A stretch of 13,336 bases of DNA, from NCBI GenBank assembly GCA_029058705.1, contig JAIDXA010000280.1:1-13336 (forward strand), read 5' to 3'. Under the pieces are notes generated by a model. The model saw nothing but the letters and a program-made list of their open reading frames with translations. It searched no databases and was not told the origin of the DNA. Positions 1 through 6,635 of this stretch are shown piece by piece (position 1 is the first letter of the stretch; each line of letters begins with the position of its first letter). The DNA comes from Paramuribaculum sp. (GTDB taxonomy: Bacteria; Bacteroidota; Bacteroidia; Bacteroidales; Muribaculaceae). Made by a program: the position numbers and the translations under genes.

Positions 1-10
1 ATTTAATACT

Positions 11-1150
11 ATGTTCGACAATTTCATACTCAAAAGCACCTGCCTGACGGCAATTTGTCTGTTTTCCTTTTTGAGCGGCTGCGGCGCCCGCGGGAACTCC
101 GCATGCGAACAGAAGCTGACCGATTCCGTCGTTTCCGACACAACAGGACATGCGGCCGTCAACGACACCGTCACCCTATCGTTCGCATTCATGGGCGACA
201 TCATGATGGGCACAACCTATCCCGACTCAATCCACGGCTCCGGGCTTCCCGCCAATGACGGAGCAAATCTTTTCGACGACGCCCGCACCGTTACAGAACG
301 AGTCGACATTGCGGGAGGCAACCTCGAGGGAAGCTTTCTTGACGGCCCGGGACGCCGACGTCCGATGCGGAATCCGAAAACCTATTTCATATTCCGGATG
401 CCGACAAAATACGTCAGCAACCTTGTCAACGCAGGTTTCGACTTCATGGGCATAGCCAACAACCACATAAATGACTTCGGCCATCCAGGCCGTGTTTCCA
501 CAATGCGCACCCTCCGCAACGCGAACATGCCGGTTGTCGGACTCAAGGACAGCTGCGAGACGGCAATCATCGAGCGCAAGGGGCTCAAGATCGGCATCAC
601 CCAGTTCGGCCACGGCGGAAACAACCTTGACGTCAACAATCTTGCCGAACTCAAACGTGTAATCGAAAACCTGCGTCCGCGCGTAGATCTGATAGTTGTC
701 TCGTTTCATGGAGGAGCCGAAGGCACGTCATATCTCCACGTCCCCCACAAGGCGGAGACATATCTCGGTGAAAACCGCGGCAATGTGGAGCGATTCGCCC
801 ATACGGCCATTGATCTGGGAGCCGACATTGTCTTCGGACATGGACCGCATGTTCCACGCGCAGCCGAACTCTACAAAGACCGCATCATCTTCTATTCTCT
901 CGGAAACTTCTGCACCCCCTACCGCATGGGGATAGCCGGCGCCACCGGCTACGCTCCGATTGCCGAAGTCATAATAAACCGCAATGGAGAATTCCTGCGC
1001 GGCAAAATCCATTCGCTCATACAGCACCGAGGCATCGGCCCCCGATTCGACAAGAACAATTCGGCCGCAAAACTGATCAAAAAACTTTCTGAAGAAGACT
1101 TTCCGGCATCTCCATTGAAAATCACCGACGAAGGAATCCTCTCCCGTTAA
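11..1150 (+). CDS. CapA-family (poly-gamma-glutamate/capsule type) lipoprotein
   Basis: A 379-residue protein that reads as a CapA/PgsA-family protein with a metallophosphatase-like fold. The N-terminus is a lipoprotein signal: a hydrophobic stretch (about residues 9-21) ends in LSGC with the acceptor Cys at 24, so it is probably an envelope lipoprotein. Family motifs appear in order: GDIMMG (62-67, Asp63), NLEG (104-107), GIANNH (147-152), SFHGG (231-235, His233), GHGPH (276-280) and YSLGNF (295-300). CapA proteins were first linked to poly-gamma-glutamate capsule export, but many homologues lie outside capsule loci and have no proven substrate. No capB, capC or capD neighbour is visible, so a capsule role is not supported here. 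The ATG lies only 10 bases from the window edge, so its promoter cannot be seen. The family call is secure; the function is open. Confidence 0.9.
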   Translation: MFDNFILKSTCLTAICLFSFLSGCGARGNSACEQKLTDSVVSDTTGHAAVNDTVTLSFAFMGDIMMGTTYPDSIHGSGLPANDGANLFDDARTVTERVDIAGGNLEGSFLDGPGRRRPMRNPKTYFIFRMPTKYVSNLVNAGFDFMGIANNHINDFGHPGRVSTMRTLRNANMPVVGLKDSCETAIIERKGLKIGITQFGHGGNNLDVNNLAELKRVIENLRPRVDLIVVSFHGGAEGTSYLHVPHKAETYLGENRGNVERFAHTAIDLGADIVFGHGPHVPRAAELYKDRIIFYSLGNFCTPYRMGIAGATGYAPIAEVIINRNGEFLRGKIHSLIQHRGIGPRFDKNNSAAKLIKKLSEEDFPASPLKITDEGILSR

Positions 1151-1181
1151 CCCCCGGAAGCCCTGAGGTTGACGGACAGAC

Positions 1182-1212
1182 TTGCATAATCGGCGATAAA
1201 ATTGTAATTTTG
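1182..1212 (+). promoter_or_regulatory. Bacteroidetes-type promoter for the SIS isomerase operon
   Basis: TTG at 1182-1184 is followed after 20 bases by TAATTTTG at 1205-1212. This matches the primary sigma consensus of Bacteroidetes (TTG, about 19-21 bases, TAnnTTTG) at every conserved position. Transcription would begin around 1218-1222. It lies between the CapA gene and the isomerase, so it should drive the isomerase, TPR-like and ribH genes. Confidence 0.75.
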
Positions 1213-1303
1213 CAAAGCAAAACCACGCCGGCCACAACCTAATATGGAAAATGTAGCCGGTGTTGTCGCGCGTCTCAACACCCCGACACATATCCCCTAC
1301 ACA

Positions 1304-1903
1304 ATGAACATACGCGAATCAATGCAAGCCATTCTGGCAGCTGAAAGCAAAGCAATATCGGAAATACCTTACACCGAAGGATATGACAAAGCCGTCAACC
1401 TGATTGTAGAGCATGTCGCCCGACGCGGCGGCAAACTCGTCACATCCGGAATGGGTAAAGCCGGCCAGATCGCATTAAACATCGCAACCACCTTTTCATC
1501 AACCGGAATTCCCGCCGTCAATCTCCACCCCTCGGAGGCCCAGCACGGCGACCTGGGAGTTCTGCAGCCGAACGACGTCATGCTGCTCGTTTCCAACTCC
1601 GGGCGCACCCGCGAAATCATCGAGCTCGTCGAGCTCGCACGCAACCTCTATGCCGACATCCCTCTGATCGTCATTTCGGGCAATGCGGAAAGCCCGCTTG
1701 CCAAGCTTGCCGACGCTTCACTCGTGACTGCCGCCGTGCCGGAGGTCTGTCCATTAGGCCTTACACCGACAACCTCCACGACAATGATGACAGTCATCGG
1801 CGACATATTGGTTGTCAATGTAATGAACGAAACCGGTTTCACCCGCGCCGACTACGCCAAACGTCACCACGGAGGATATCTCGGGACAAAGTCACGGCGA
1901 TGA
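1304..1903 (+). CDS. Single-SIS-domain sugar-phosphate isomerase, probable D-arabinose-5-phosphate isomerase (KpsF/KdsD type)
   Basis: A 199-residue SIS-domain protein. Arabinose-5-phosphate isomerases interconvert ribulose 5-phosphate and arabinose 5-phosphate, the first committed precursor of Kdo for lipopolysaccharide. Visible motifs are SGMGKAGQIA (48-57), the HPSEAQHGDLG segment (75-85), the phosphate loop SNSGRTREI (96-104), the CPLGLTPTTSTT segment (148-159) and the C-terminal KRHHGGYLG (186-194). Enterobacterial KdsD has about 328 residues with two CBS domains after SIS; these are absent here. A CBS-less form is normal for Bacteroides, where a homologue is known as an arabinose-5-phosphate isomerase inhibited by CMP-Kdo. 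I chose the ATG at 1304 because it begins the conserved part; an in-frame ATG at 1244 would add 20 residues lacking family character. The next gene starts 34 bases downstream. Confidence 0.87.
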   Translation: MNIRESMQAILAAESKAISEIPYTEGYDKAVNLIVEHVARRGGKLVTSGMGKAGQIALNIATTFSSTGIPAVNLHPSEAQHGDLGVLQPNDVMLLVSNSGRTREIIELVELARNLYADIPLIVISGNAESPLAKLADASLVTAAVPEVCPLGLTPTTSTTMMTVIGDILVVNVMNETGFTRADYAKRHHGGYLGTKSRR

Positions 1904-1937
1904 GACCCGTCTGCAACCCTGCCAACACTCAGTCTCT

Positions 1938-2957
1938 ATGAATCAGCTTTCACTCGATCCCATATTTCTGCCGGCGCGCGACATTTCCGCAGTAAGCCCC
2001 GACATTCTTCGCGGAACCATCAACCCGACCGAGCTGCGCCACACTCTCGACGGACTGCCATTCAATGCCGTCTATGACTTCCTGCGTACGGCTGCCTACA
2101 CACTCGTGACCGAAGGCCGCACCGAACGCGCCATCGAGCTGATCCGTGAATTCGACACCGTTGTCACCCGAATGGGCGAGGAAAGCGAGTCGCTCCTTAA
2201 CATCCACGCAGCGTTGATGCAGATCCTGACAGCGCTTTATATCCACGCCGATCTCATTTCCGATGCGCTTCTGACGGCAGCGACCGCACTGAACCTGCTG
2301 TCACAGAGCCCGAAGAGGAAAGACGAACCGTTTCTTGAAATTCTCGCGGCACTGCTCTATGACATTTCGTTCATCCACAGTTCGCGCGATGAAAACAAAC
2401 AGGCCGAACGCGAAATCGAGAAATCCATGAAGCTTTTCGGCAGGCTCGCCCGCCAGAATGCCGACCGGTACGGAGCGGCCCATCTTCTGGCCCTGAACGC
2501 CTCGACCTCAGTCTACAAGTCACGGGTAAAGCAGGCAAACACACTTGCCCAGTATCAGGCAGACACCTCCACCTACATGCAGATGGTAAATGAAGGAATA
2601 GAAGACGCCGGCATGCGGTTGATCGAATCGCTGGCAACCGAAGGACGCACTCTGGTCAAGATGAACCGCCAGAGAGAAGCCGTGCAGTATTTCACCCGCG
2701 CGTTGAAATACCTGACCAAGATTTCGCCTGAACTGAGCCTGCTTCAGCTCCAGCTCTCGATTGATCTGGGCGAAGCCCTGCTGTCGATCAAGAGTACCCG
2801 GGAAAAAGGAATCCATCTTCTGAACACCATGCTCTACAAAGCATCGAAACTCAATGCCGGCGAGGAACACCGCCGCATTGTCGACATACTCGTTGCAGCC
2901 AAAAATCCGGCACTCGACATTTTCAATGTCTGGCACAAGCTTTTCCCACGTTCGTAA
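1938..2957 (+). CDS. Unrecognised helical-repeat (TPR-like) cytoplasmic protein
   Basis: A 339-residue protein that I do not recognise as a named family. It has no signal peptide or membrane segment, so it should be cytoplasmic. Most of it reads as paired amphipathic helices in the style of tetratricopeptide repeats. Examples are about residues 48-75 (TEGRTERAIELIREFD), 135-168, 228-262 (the stretch RQREAVQYFTRALKYL is the most TPR-like) and 268-305. The phrase TEGRT occurs twice, near 57 and 235, at similar places in the helical hairpins, which fits repeat duplication. No catalytic motif is evident, so a scaffold or protein-binding role is the cautious guess. It sits 34 bases after the isomerase and 24 bases before ribH, all on one strand, so it is probably co-transcribed with both. 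The gene call is firm; the function is unknown. Confidence 0.8.
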   Translation: MNQLSLDPIFLPARDISAVSPDILRGTINPTELRHTLDGLPFNAVYDFLRTAAYTLVTEGRTERAIELIREFDTVVTRMGEESESLLNIHAALMQILTALYIHADLISDALLTAATALNLLSQSPKRKDEPFLEILAALLYDISFIHSSRDENKQAEREIEKSMKLFGRLARQNADRYGAAHLLALNASTSVYKSRVKQANTLAQYQADTSTYMQMVNEGIEDAGMRLIESLATEGRTLVKMNRQREAVQYFTRALKYLTKISPELSLLQLQLSIDLGEALLSIKSTREKGIHLLNTMLYKASKLNAGEEHRRIVDILVAAKNPALDIFNVWHKLFPRS

Positions 2958-2981
2958 ACCAACAATCCCAAAACTCAACAC

Positions 2982-3452
2982 ATGTCAACCAACGCACCGA
3001 AACTCAACCTTCCCAAACTCGACAATGTACGTATAGGAATCGCTGTCGCTTCATGGAATTCCGAAATAACCTATGCGCTGCGCGACGGCGCACTTGAGGT
3101 TCTCCGCCAGCAGGGTCTGACAGACAACGACATTGATGTTTTCTACGTACCGGGTGCGGTCGAGCTGACATTTGCGGCCTCACACATGATCGAAGCATCG
3201 GCCTACGACGCCGTGATAGTGTTCGGATGCGTTATCCGCGGCGACACTCCCCACTTCGATTATGTCTGCCAGAGCGTTACGCAGGGCGTTACAGCTCTCA
3301 ACGCCGACTGCGACACCCCGGTCATCTTCGGACTTCTGACCGTTGAAAACGAGCAGCAGGCCATCGAGCGCATCGGAGGATGCCACGGCCACAAAGGACG
3401 CGAAGCCGCTGAAGCCGCACTCCACATGATAGACTTCGCACGCTCCGTCTGA
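2982..3452 (+). CDS. ribH: 6,7-dimethyl-8-ribityllumazine synthase
   Basis: A 156-residue lumazine synthase, the usual family length. It condenses 5-amino-6-ribitylaminouracil with 3,4-dihydroxy-2-butanone 4-phosphate in the penultimate step of riboflavin synthesis, normally as a cytosolic pentamer or 60-mer shell. Visible motifs are the ring-stacking region ASWNSEIT (23-30, Trp25), the loop VPGAVELTF (56-64), the phosphate and active-site segment GCVIRGDTPHFDYVC (82-96) with catalytic His91, and GLLTVENEQQAIER (117-130). It is probably the last gene of a transcript starting at the isomerase. No other rib gene lies nearby, so it is separated from the rest of the pathway. A strong hairpin follows 26 bases after the stop. 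The gene is also called ribE in some nomenclatures. Confidence 0.96.
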   Translation: MSTNAPKLNLPKLDNVRIGIAVASWNSEITYALRDGALEVLRQQGLTDNDIDVFYVPGAVELTFAASHMIEASAYDAVIVFGCVIRGDTPHFDYVCQSVTQGVTALNADCDTPVIFGLLTVENEQQAIERIGGCHGHKGREAAEAALHMIDFARSV

Positions 3453-3469
3453 CCGTAAATCCGGACGCT

Positions 3470-3518
3470 AAAAAACGACAGCAGTGTGTCTGATCCATGG
3501 GATTCAGACACACTGCTG
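3470..3518 (-). terminator. Convergent intrinsic terminator hairpin (strongest for the minus strand)
   Basis: The arms are 3479-3496 and 3500-3518: a 15-bp stem around GCAGTGTGTCTGA, one bulged base, three more pairs and a 3-base ATG loop. On the minus strand the hairpin is followed by a T-tract (six T, plus-strand A's at 3470-3475), which makes a good Rho-independent terminator for the thioredoxin gene. On the plus strand only a weak GTTTAC tail follows, but the stem may still end or stabilise the ribH transcript. Confidence 0.8.
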
Positions 3519-3541
3519 CTGTTTACTGTCGATCAACCGTT

Positions 3542-3928
3542 TCAGTCGTCCAATGCCGCAGCGACAAACCGGCGGAACTCTTCTGCCGACATAGCGCCAA
3601 ACCGGTCAACGGGCCCGGTATTCTCGCGCAACACCACAACATATGGGATCGACCTGACTTTGAATTTTCTTGCAAGCGAAGGACAGTTGTCAATATCCAC
3701 TGAAACGAAAGTGGCTTTATCGGAAAATTCCGCGGCAACGCTATCGAAAGCCGGCCTGAACATGCGGCATGGCATGCACCACGTAGCGTTGAAATCAACT
3801 ACAACCGCTTTGCCGTCTGCAGGAACAGGCAAATCATCGCCCGGATGCAGTTCGACAACACCAGGCGAACCTGCGTTGCCGAGCAACACCGCCATAAGCA
3901 TACACAAGGAAAGAACCATCCGTTTCAT
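3542..3928 (-). CDS. Secreted thioredoxin-fold protein
   Basis: A 128-residue thioredoxin-like protein from an ATG at 3928. I prefer this start because it opens a standard signal peptide: MKRMV, a hydrophobic core to about residue 17, then small residues near 20. An upstream in-frame TTG at 3982 would add 18 residues before it. The mature part has VVDFNATW, then the redox motif CMPC (51-54), and the cis-proline loop RSIPYVVV with Pro95. Gly-Pro in the usual thioredoxin CGPC is replaced by Met-Pro, so the redox potential probably differs from classical thioredoxin. It should act in the periplasm as a disulfide reductase, isomerase or oxidase partner. The gene follows the secreted FKBP by 62 bases and is the last of the minus-strand folding block, just before a terminator. 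Its partner is not visible here. Confidence 0.88.
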   Translation of the reverse strand: MKRMVLSLCMLMAVLLGNAGSPGVVELHPGDDLPVPADGKAVVVDFNATWCMPCRMFRPAFDSVAAEFSDKATFVSVDIDNCPSLARKFKVRSIPYVVVLRENTGPVDRFGAMSAEEFRRFVAAALDD

Positions 3929-3990
3929 ATCTGGCACTATCTTTTCAATGATTATCAGAGGAAGTCTGATGACAACTGCCAAACAACCTC

Positions 3991-4863
3991 TTATTCAGGA
4001 TTAATCTCAAGCAATTCGACATCGAAGATCAACATAGCGCCGGGAAGGATCTTATCGCCGGCTCCCTCATCCCCATAGCCGAGATCGGCAGGAATGTAGA
4101 AACGATATTTTGATCCGGGTGTCATCATGCGCAATCCCTCGGAAAATCCCTTTATAACGCGGTCAACGCCAAACGTAGCCGGTCCGTTCTCCTCCGATGA
4201 ATCAAAAACCGTTCCATCTATAAGCTTGCCGGTATAATTAATTCTGACGCGATCCGTACCTTTTGGCACATCGCCCTTTCCTCCCTTAAGAACCTTATAG
4301 GACAGACCTGATTCCGTTGTCTTTATCTTTTTGTCCTTCTTTTTCTGAGCCGCCACATAAGCAGCTCCGGCTTCTTCATTGACAGCTGCCTTGGCACGCA
4401 GTTCGGCTTCTTTTCGCGCCTTCAGCTCATTTGCCGCGCGGGTGACAAGCTGCTGGGTGAAGCCGGCCTCCCTGCTGACTTCCTCTGTTGATTTCACAGG
4501 TGAATTCAGAGCATTCTTATAGCCTTTCATGAAGAGCTCGGGACTGACATCGAGTCCCTGCGACTTCATGTCGGCAAGCATCAGACGCATTTCGAGCGCC
4601 CGTTTCAGCCCGTTCATATAATCGACATCCTCAGGAAGCGCAAACACATATTCGGTGGCTTTTTCCAATGCCGGCAGCTGGCTTGCAGCTGCGTCCCCGC
4701 CTTTCATAGATGTGGCGGAACGCGAGTAGGAAGCTTCGGTCGATCCGATGTGATATGAAATCGAATCGCCGAGAGTTTTCAGTTCCGGAACGGCTACCGG
4801 AGTCTGGGCGGATACTGACAATGCAGCCCCGGAGAGAAGTAATGCTGATATTAATGTTTTCAT
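3991..4863 (-). CDS. Secreted FKBP-type peptidyl-prolyl isomerase (fourth FKBP of the cluster)
   Basis: A 290-residue FkpA/Mip-type isomerase, expected to speed cis-trans prolyl isomerisation of envelope proteins. Residues 1-19 form a signal peptide ending SVSA|Q, with no lipobox Cys. Residues about 30-180 are the helical FKBP_N dimerisation region, ending in a Lys/Ala/Glu-rich helix. Residues about 185-288 are the FKBP domain. Pocket residues seen are Tyr210, Phe220-Asp221, Phe231, Val236-Ile237, Tyr263 and Phe280. The position filled by Trp in FKBP12 (VIxGW) is Phe240. The gene starts 15 bases after the sirtuin stop, so the two are probably co-transcribed, with the thioredoxin behind. A second source of exported prolyl isomerase lies upstream in the same block (copies at 6599 and 7472). 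Confidence 0.93.
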   Translation of the reverse strand: MKTLISALLLSGAALSVSAQTPVAVPELKTLGDSISYHIGSTEASYSRSATSMKGGDAAASQLPALEKATEYVFALPEDVDYMNGLKRALEMRLMLADMKSQGLDVSPELFMKGYKNALNSPVKSTEEVSREAGFTQQLVTRAANELKARKEAELRAKAAVNEEAGAAYVAAQKKKDKKIKTTESGLSYKVLKGGKGDVPKGTDRVRINYTGKLIDGTVFDSSEENGPATFGVDRVIKGFSEGLRMMTPGSKYRFYIPADLGYGDEGAGDKILPGAMLIFDVELLEINPE

Positions 4864-4878
4864 GTCTTGATATTGTTG

Positions 4879-5565
4879 TTAGGTAAGTATATGCAGAAGT
4901 GTTTGCAACCCTTCGGTTGCTGTCTGGCGGATAACCGTCACATTATCGGAAACCGGCGCCGGGTTCGGGTCTATATAATAGACTGGAATTCCACGGCGGG
5001 CGTAACCGGCAAGACCGGCGGCCGGATAGACAGCCATTGAAGTTCCGATGATGACAAGCACATCGGCCCGCTCGACAATTCCGATGGCCGGCTCGATATT
5101 GGGGACCGCCTCCTGAAAAAACACGATGTGCGGACGGACAGGATCGCCGTAGGGATCCCTGGACTCGACGGAAGTGTCGAGATTATCGGGCTCCAGCGTA
5201 TAGATGCGTTCGGGATCAGCCAGCGAACGGATTTTCATCAACTCGCCGTGAAGATGCAGCACCGAGGCCGATCCGGCACGTTCATGAAGGTCATCCACAT
5301 TCTGGGTAATGACCTCGACATCATAGAATTTTTCGAGTTCAACCAAGGCGAGGTGTCCGGAATTCGGCTTTGCCTTGACCAGCTCGTGCCGGCGCTTGTT
5401 ATAGAACTCATGGACGAGCGAGGGATTGCGGACGAATCCGTCATGGCTTGCGACATCCATCACAGGATATGTGTCCCACAGGCCGCCGCTGTCGCGGAAT
5501 GTGGCAATTCCGCTTTCAGCGCTCATTCCGGCGCCGGTCAGCACAACGAGTAGCGGTTTTTTCAT
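4879..5565 (-). CDS. cobB: NAD-dependent protein deacylase (sirtuin, SIRT5/CobB-like) without zinc cysteines
   Basis: A 228-residue sirtuin that uses NAD+ to remove acyl groups from lysines. The Rossmann motifs are present: TGAGMSAESGIATFRD (10-25), TQNVDDLHERAG (87-98), catalytic His106 in HLHGEL, GTSMAVYPA near 181 and a C-terminal IDPNP. The segment FYNKRR keeps the Tyr55 and Arg58 pair that marks class III (SIRT5/CobB) enzymes, so desuccinylase activity is plausible. Classical sirtuins hold a structural zinc with four cysteines after the HGxL motif. Here that region (110-145) has none, and the whole protein lacks cysteine. The usual FGE after RPHIV is FQE (Gln151). Other Bacteroidetes sirtuins are also thought to lack the zinc site. 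The gene lies between FKBP genes, which suggests co-regulation but not a proven shared role. Confidence 0.92.
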   Translation of the reverse strand: MKKPLLVVLTGAGMSAESGIATFRDSGGLWDTYPVMDVASHDGFVRNPSLVHEFYNKRRHELVKAKPNSGHLALVELEKFYDVEVITQNVDDLHERAGSASVLHLHGELMKIRSLADPERIYTLEPDNLDTSVESRDPYGDPVRPHIVFFQEAVPNIEPAIGIVERADVLVIIGTSMAVYPAAGLAGYARRGIPVYYIDPNPAPVSDNVTVIRQTATEGLQTLLHILT

Positions 5566-5587
5566 AATTGTCGTGAAGGATTGGGAA

Positions 5588-5603
5588 ACTGTTTATAAAC
5601 AGT
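5588..5603. promoter_or_regulatory. 16-bp perfect palindrome upstream of the sirtuin gene
   Basis: ACTGTTTATAAACAGT is a perfect palindrome without a spacer, 22 bases upstream of the sirtuin ATG. Its last two bases overlap the left arm of the hairpin at 5602-5653. It could be a dimeric repressor site or, in RNA, the U-rich tail after the hairpin. The sequence is certain; the function is not. Confidence 0.45.
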
Positions 5604-5653
5604 CACCGCCGGTGGGAGACCTTAGGAAAAAGACCTCTCGCCAAGGCGGTGAC
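5602..5653 (-). terminator. Long GC-rich hairpin between the FKBP lipoprotein and sirtuin genes (terminator or leader attenuator)
   Basis: GTCACCGCC (5602-5610) pairs perfectly with GGCGGTGAC (5645-5653). Inside, GAGA (5616-5619) can pair with TCTC (5635-5638), giving an interrupted stem with a 15-base loop. Read on the minus strand, the stem is followed by TGTTTAT, which suits termination after the FKBP lipoprotein gene. Read-through would supply the sirtuin, FKBP and thioredoxin genes, so it may set their level. No TAnnTTTG promoter is visible in 5566-5690. Confidence 0.5.
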
Positions 5654-5690
5654 AGGAATGGATTCACTTATGTCTGGGAAAACCGTCTGT

Positions 5691-6599
5691 TTACTTTGCT
5701 GAAGGAGTTACAGAAACAAGCTCGATTTCAAACACGAGGGTCTCGCCAGGTTTGATGTTCTGGGTTCCATCCAGACCATAAGCCTTGTCATAAGGAATAT
5801 ATGCCACATATTTCGCACCCGGAGCCATCATCTTGAGAACTTCCGCGAATCCGGGCACGACACGATTGACTGCAAATTCAGCGGGTTTGCCCTCTGACGA
5901 ATCAAATTCGGTTCCATCGATGTGTTTACCGGTGTAGTTCACCTTTACGTTGTCGGTTGATCCGGGTTTGGCTCCTGTTCCTTCTTTAACAACCTTGTAG
6001 CTGACGCCTGACTTGGTTGTCTGAATCGACGGATCGGCTTTTTTCTGAGCTTCCACATATTCTTTGCCGGCTTTGATCTCAGGCTCGGCTTCAGCCTTGC
6101 GGGCTTCCATAGCGGCCTGCCGGTCAGCCATCTGCTTCTTCATGATCATTTCGTTGACTTCGTTCATGTAGATGCGGAGTTGTTCGTTGTCGGCCATCAG
6201 TGCAGCCTGATCCACAGAGTCTTTCTTGAATGCTTCGACAAAGTGGGAAACATAGATGTCCTTATCGAATTTCACACCCGCCTCCTGCATCTGCGCGATG
6301 TTGCCTACAAGTTGCATTGCGGTATTGAGACCCATCATATAGGACTGATCTTCCTTGAGATCCCGGCTCATGACAGTCTTGAAGCCTTCAATGAATTTAT
6401 CCTTGCTGAGTTTGGCTTTCAGAGTGTCGGGAAGCTGATTCCACATCTTAAGATAACTTGCGCCCTGCACATCTCCATTAAGGATTGCCAGAGAATCGCT
6501 TTGAGAGCCGTTGCCGGCTGCAGACGAGCCTTCGCTGTTGCAGCTCGAGAATCCGAGAGCCACGGCTGCTACGCCTAAGGCTACGATGATTTTTTTCAT
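5691..6599 (-). CDS. FKBP-type peptidyl-prolyl isomerase lipoprotein
   Basis: A 302-residue FKBP-family prolyl isomerase. The N-terminus is a lipoprotein signal peptide: MKKII, a hydrophobic core to residue 16, then FSSC with acceptor Cys20. A Ser/Gly/Asn-rich tether (21-36) follows, so it should be anchored to the envelope. Residues about 40-195 are the helical FKBP_N dimerisation region, and 196-298 the FKBP domain. Pocket residues are Tyr222, Phe232-Asp233, Phe242, Val247-Val248, Tyr274 and Phe290. The FKBP12 Trp position is Phe251 (VVPGF). The Asp-Ser-Ser after Phe is retained, so catalysis is likely. The gene starts 36 bases after the secreted FKBP gene upstream and is probably third in that transcript. 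A structured intergenic region separates it from the sirtuin. Confidence 0.93.
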   Translation of the reverse strand: MKKIIVALGVAAVALGFSSCNSEGSSAAGNGSQSDSLAILNGDVQGASYLKMWNQLPDTLKAKLSKDKFIEGFKTVMSRDLKEDQSYMMGLNTAMQLVGNIAQMQEAGVKFDKDIYVSHFVEAFKKDSVDQAALMADNEQLRIYMNEVNEMIMKKQMADRQAAMEARKAEAEPEIKAGKEYVEAQKKADPSIQTTKSGVSYKVVKEGTGAKPGSTDNVKVNYTGKHIDGTEFDSSEGKPAEFAVNRVVPGFAEVLKMMAPGAKYVAYIPYDKAYGLDGTQNIKPGETLVFEIELVSVTPSAK

Positions 6600-6635
6600 G
6601 ATTGTTTATTACTGATGTTTAATGAATTGTTTCTT

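Noticed and set aside
1244..1303. Upstream ATG extending the SIS isomerase by 20 residues
   Set aside because: The added residues have no family character and the conserved protein starts at 1304. The position 25-30 bases after the predicted transcription start keeps it possible, but less likely.
3929..3982. TTG start extending the thioredoxin protein
   Set aside because: It would bury the clear signal peptide that begins at the ATG at 3928.
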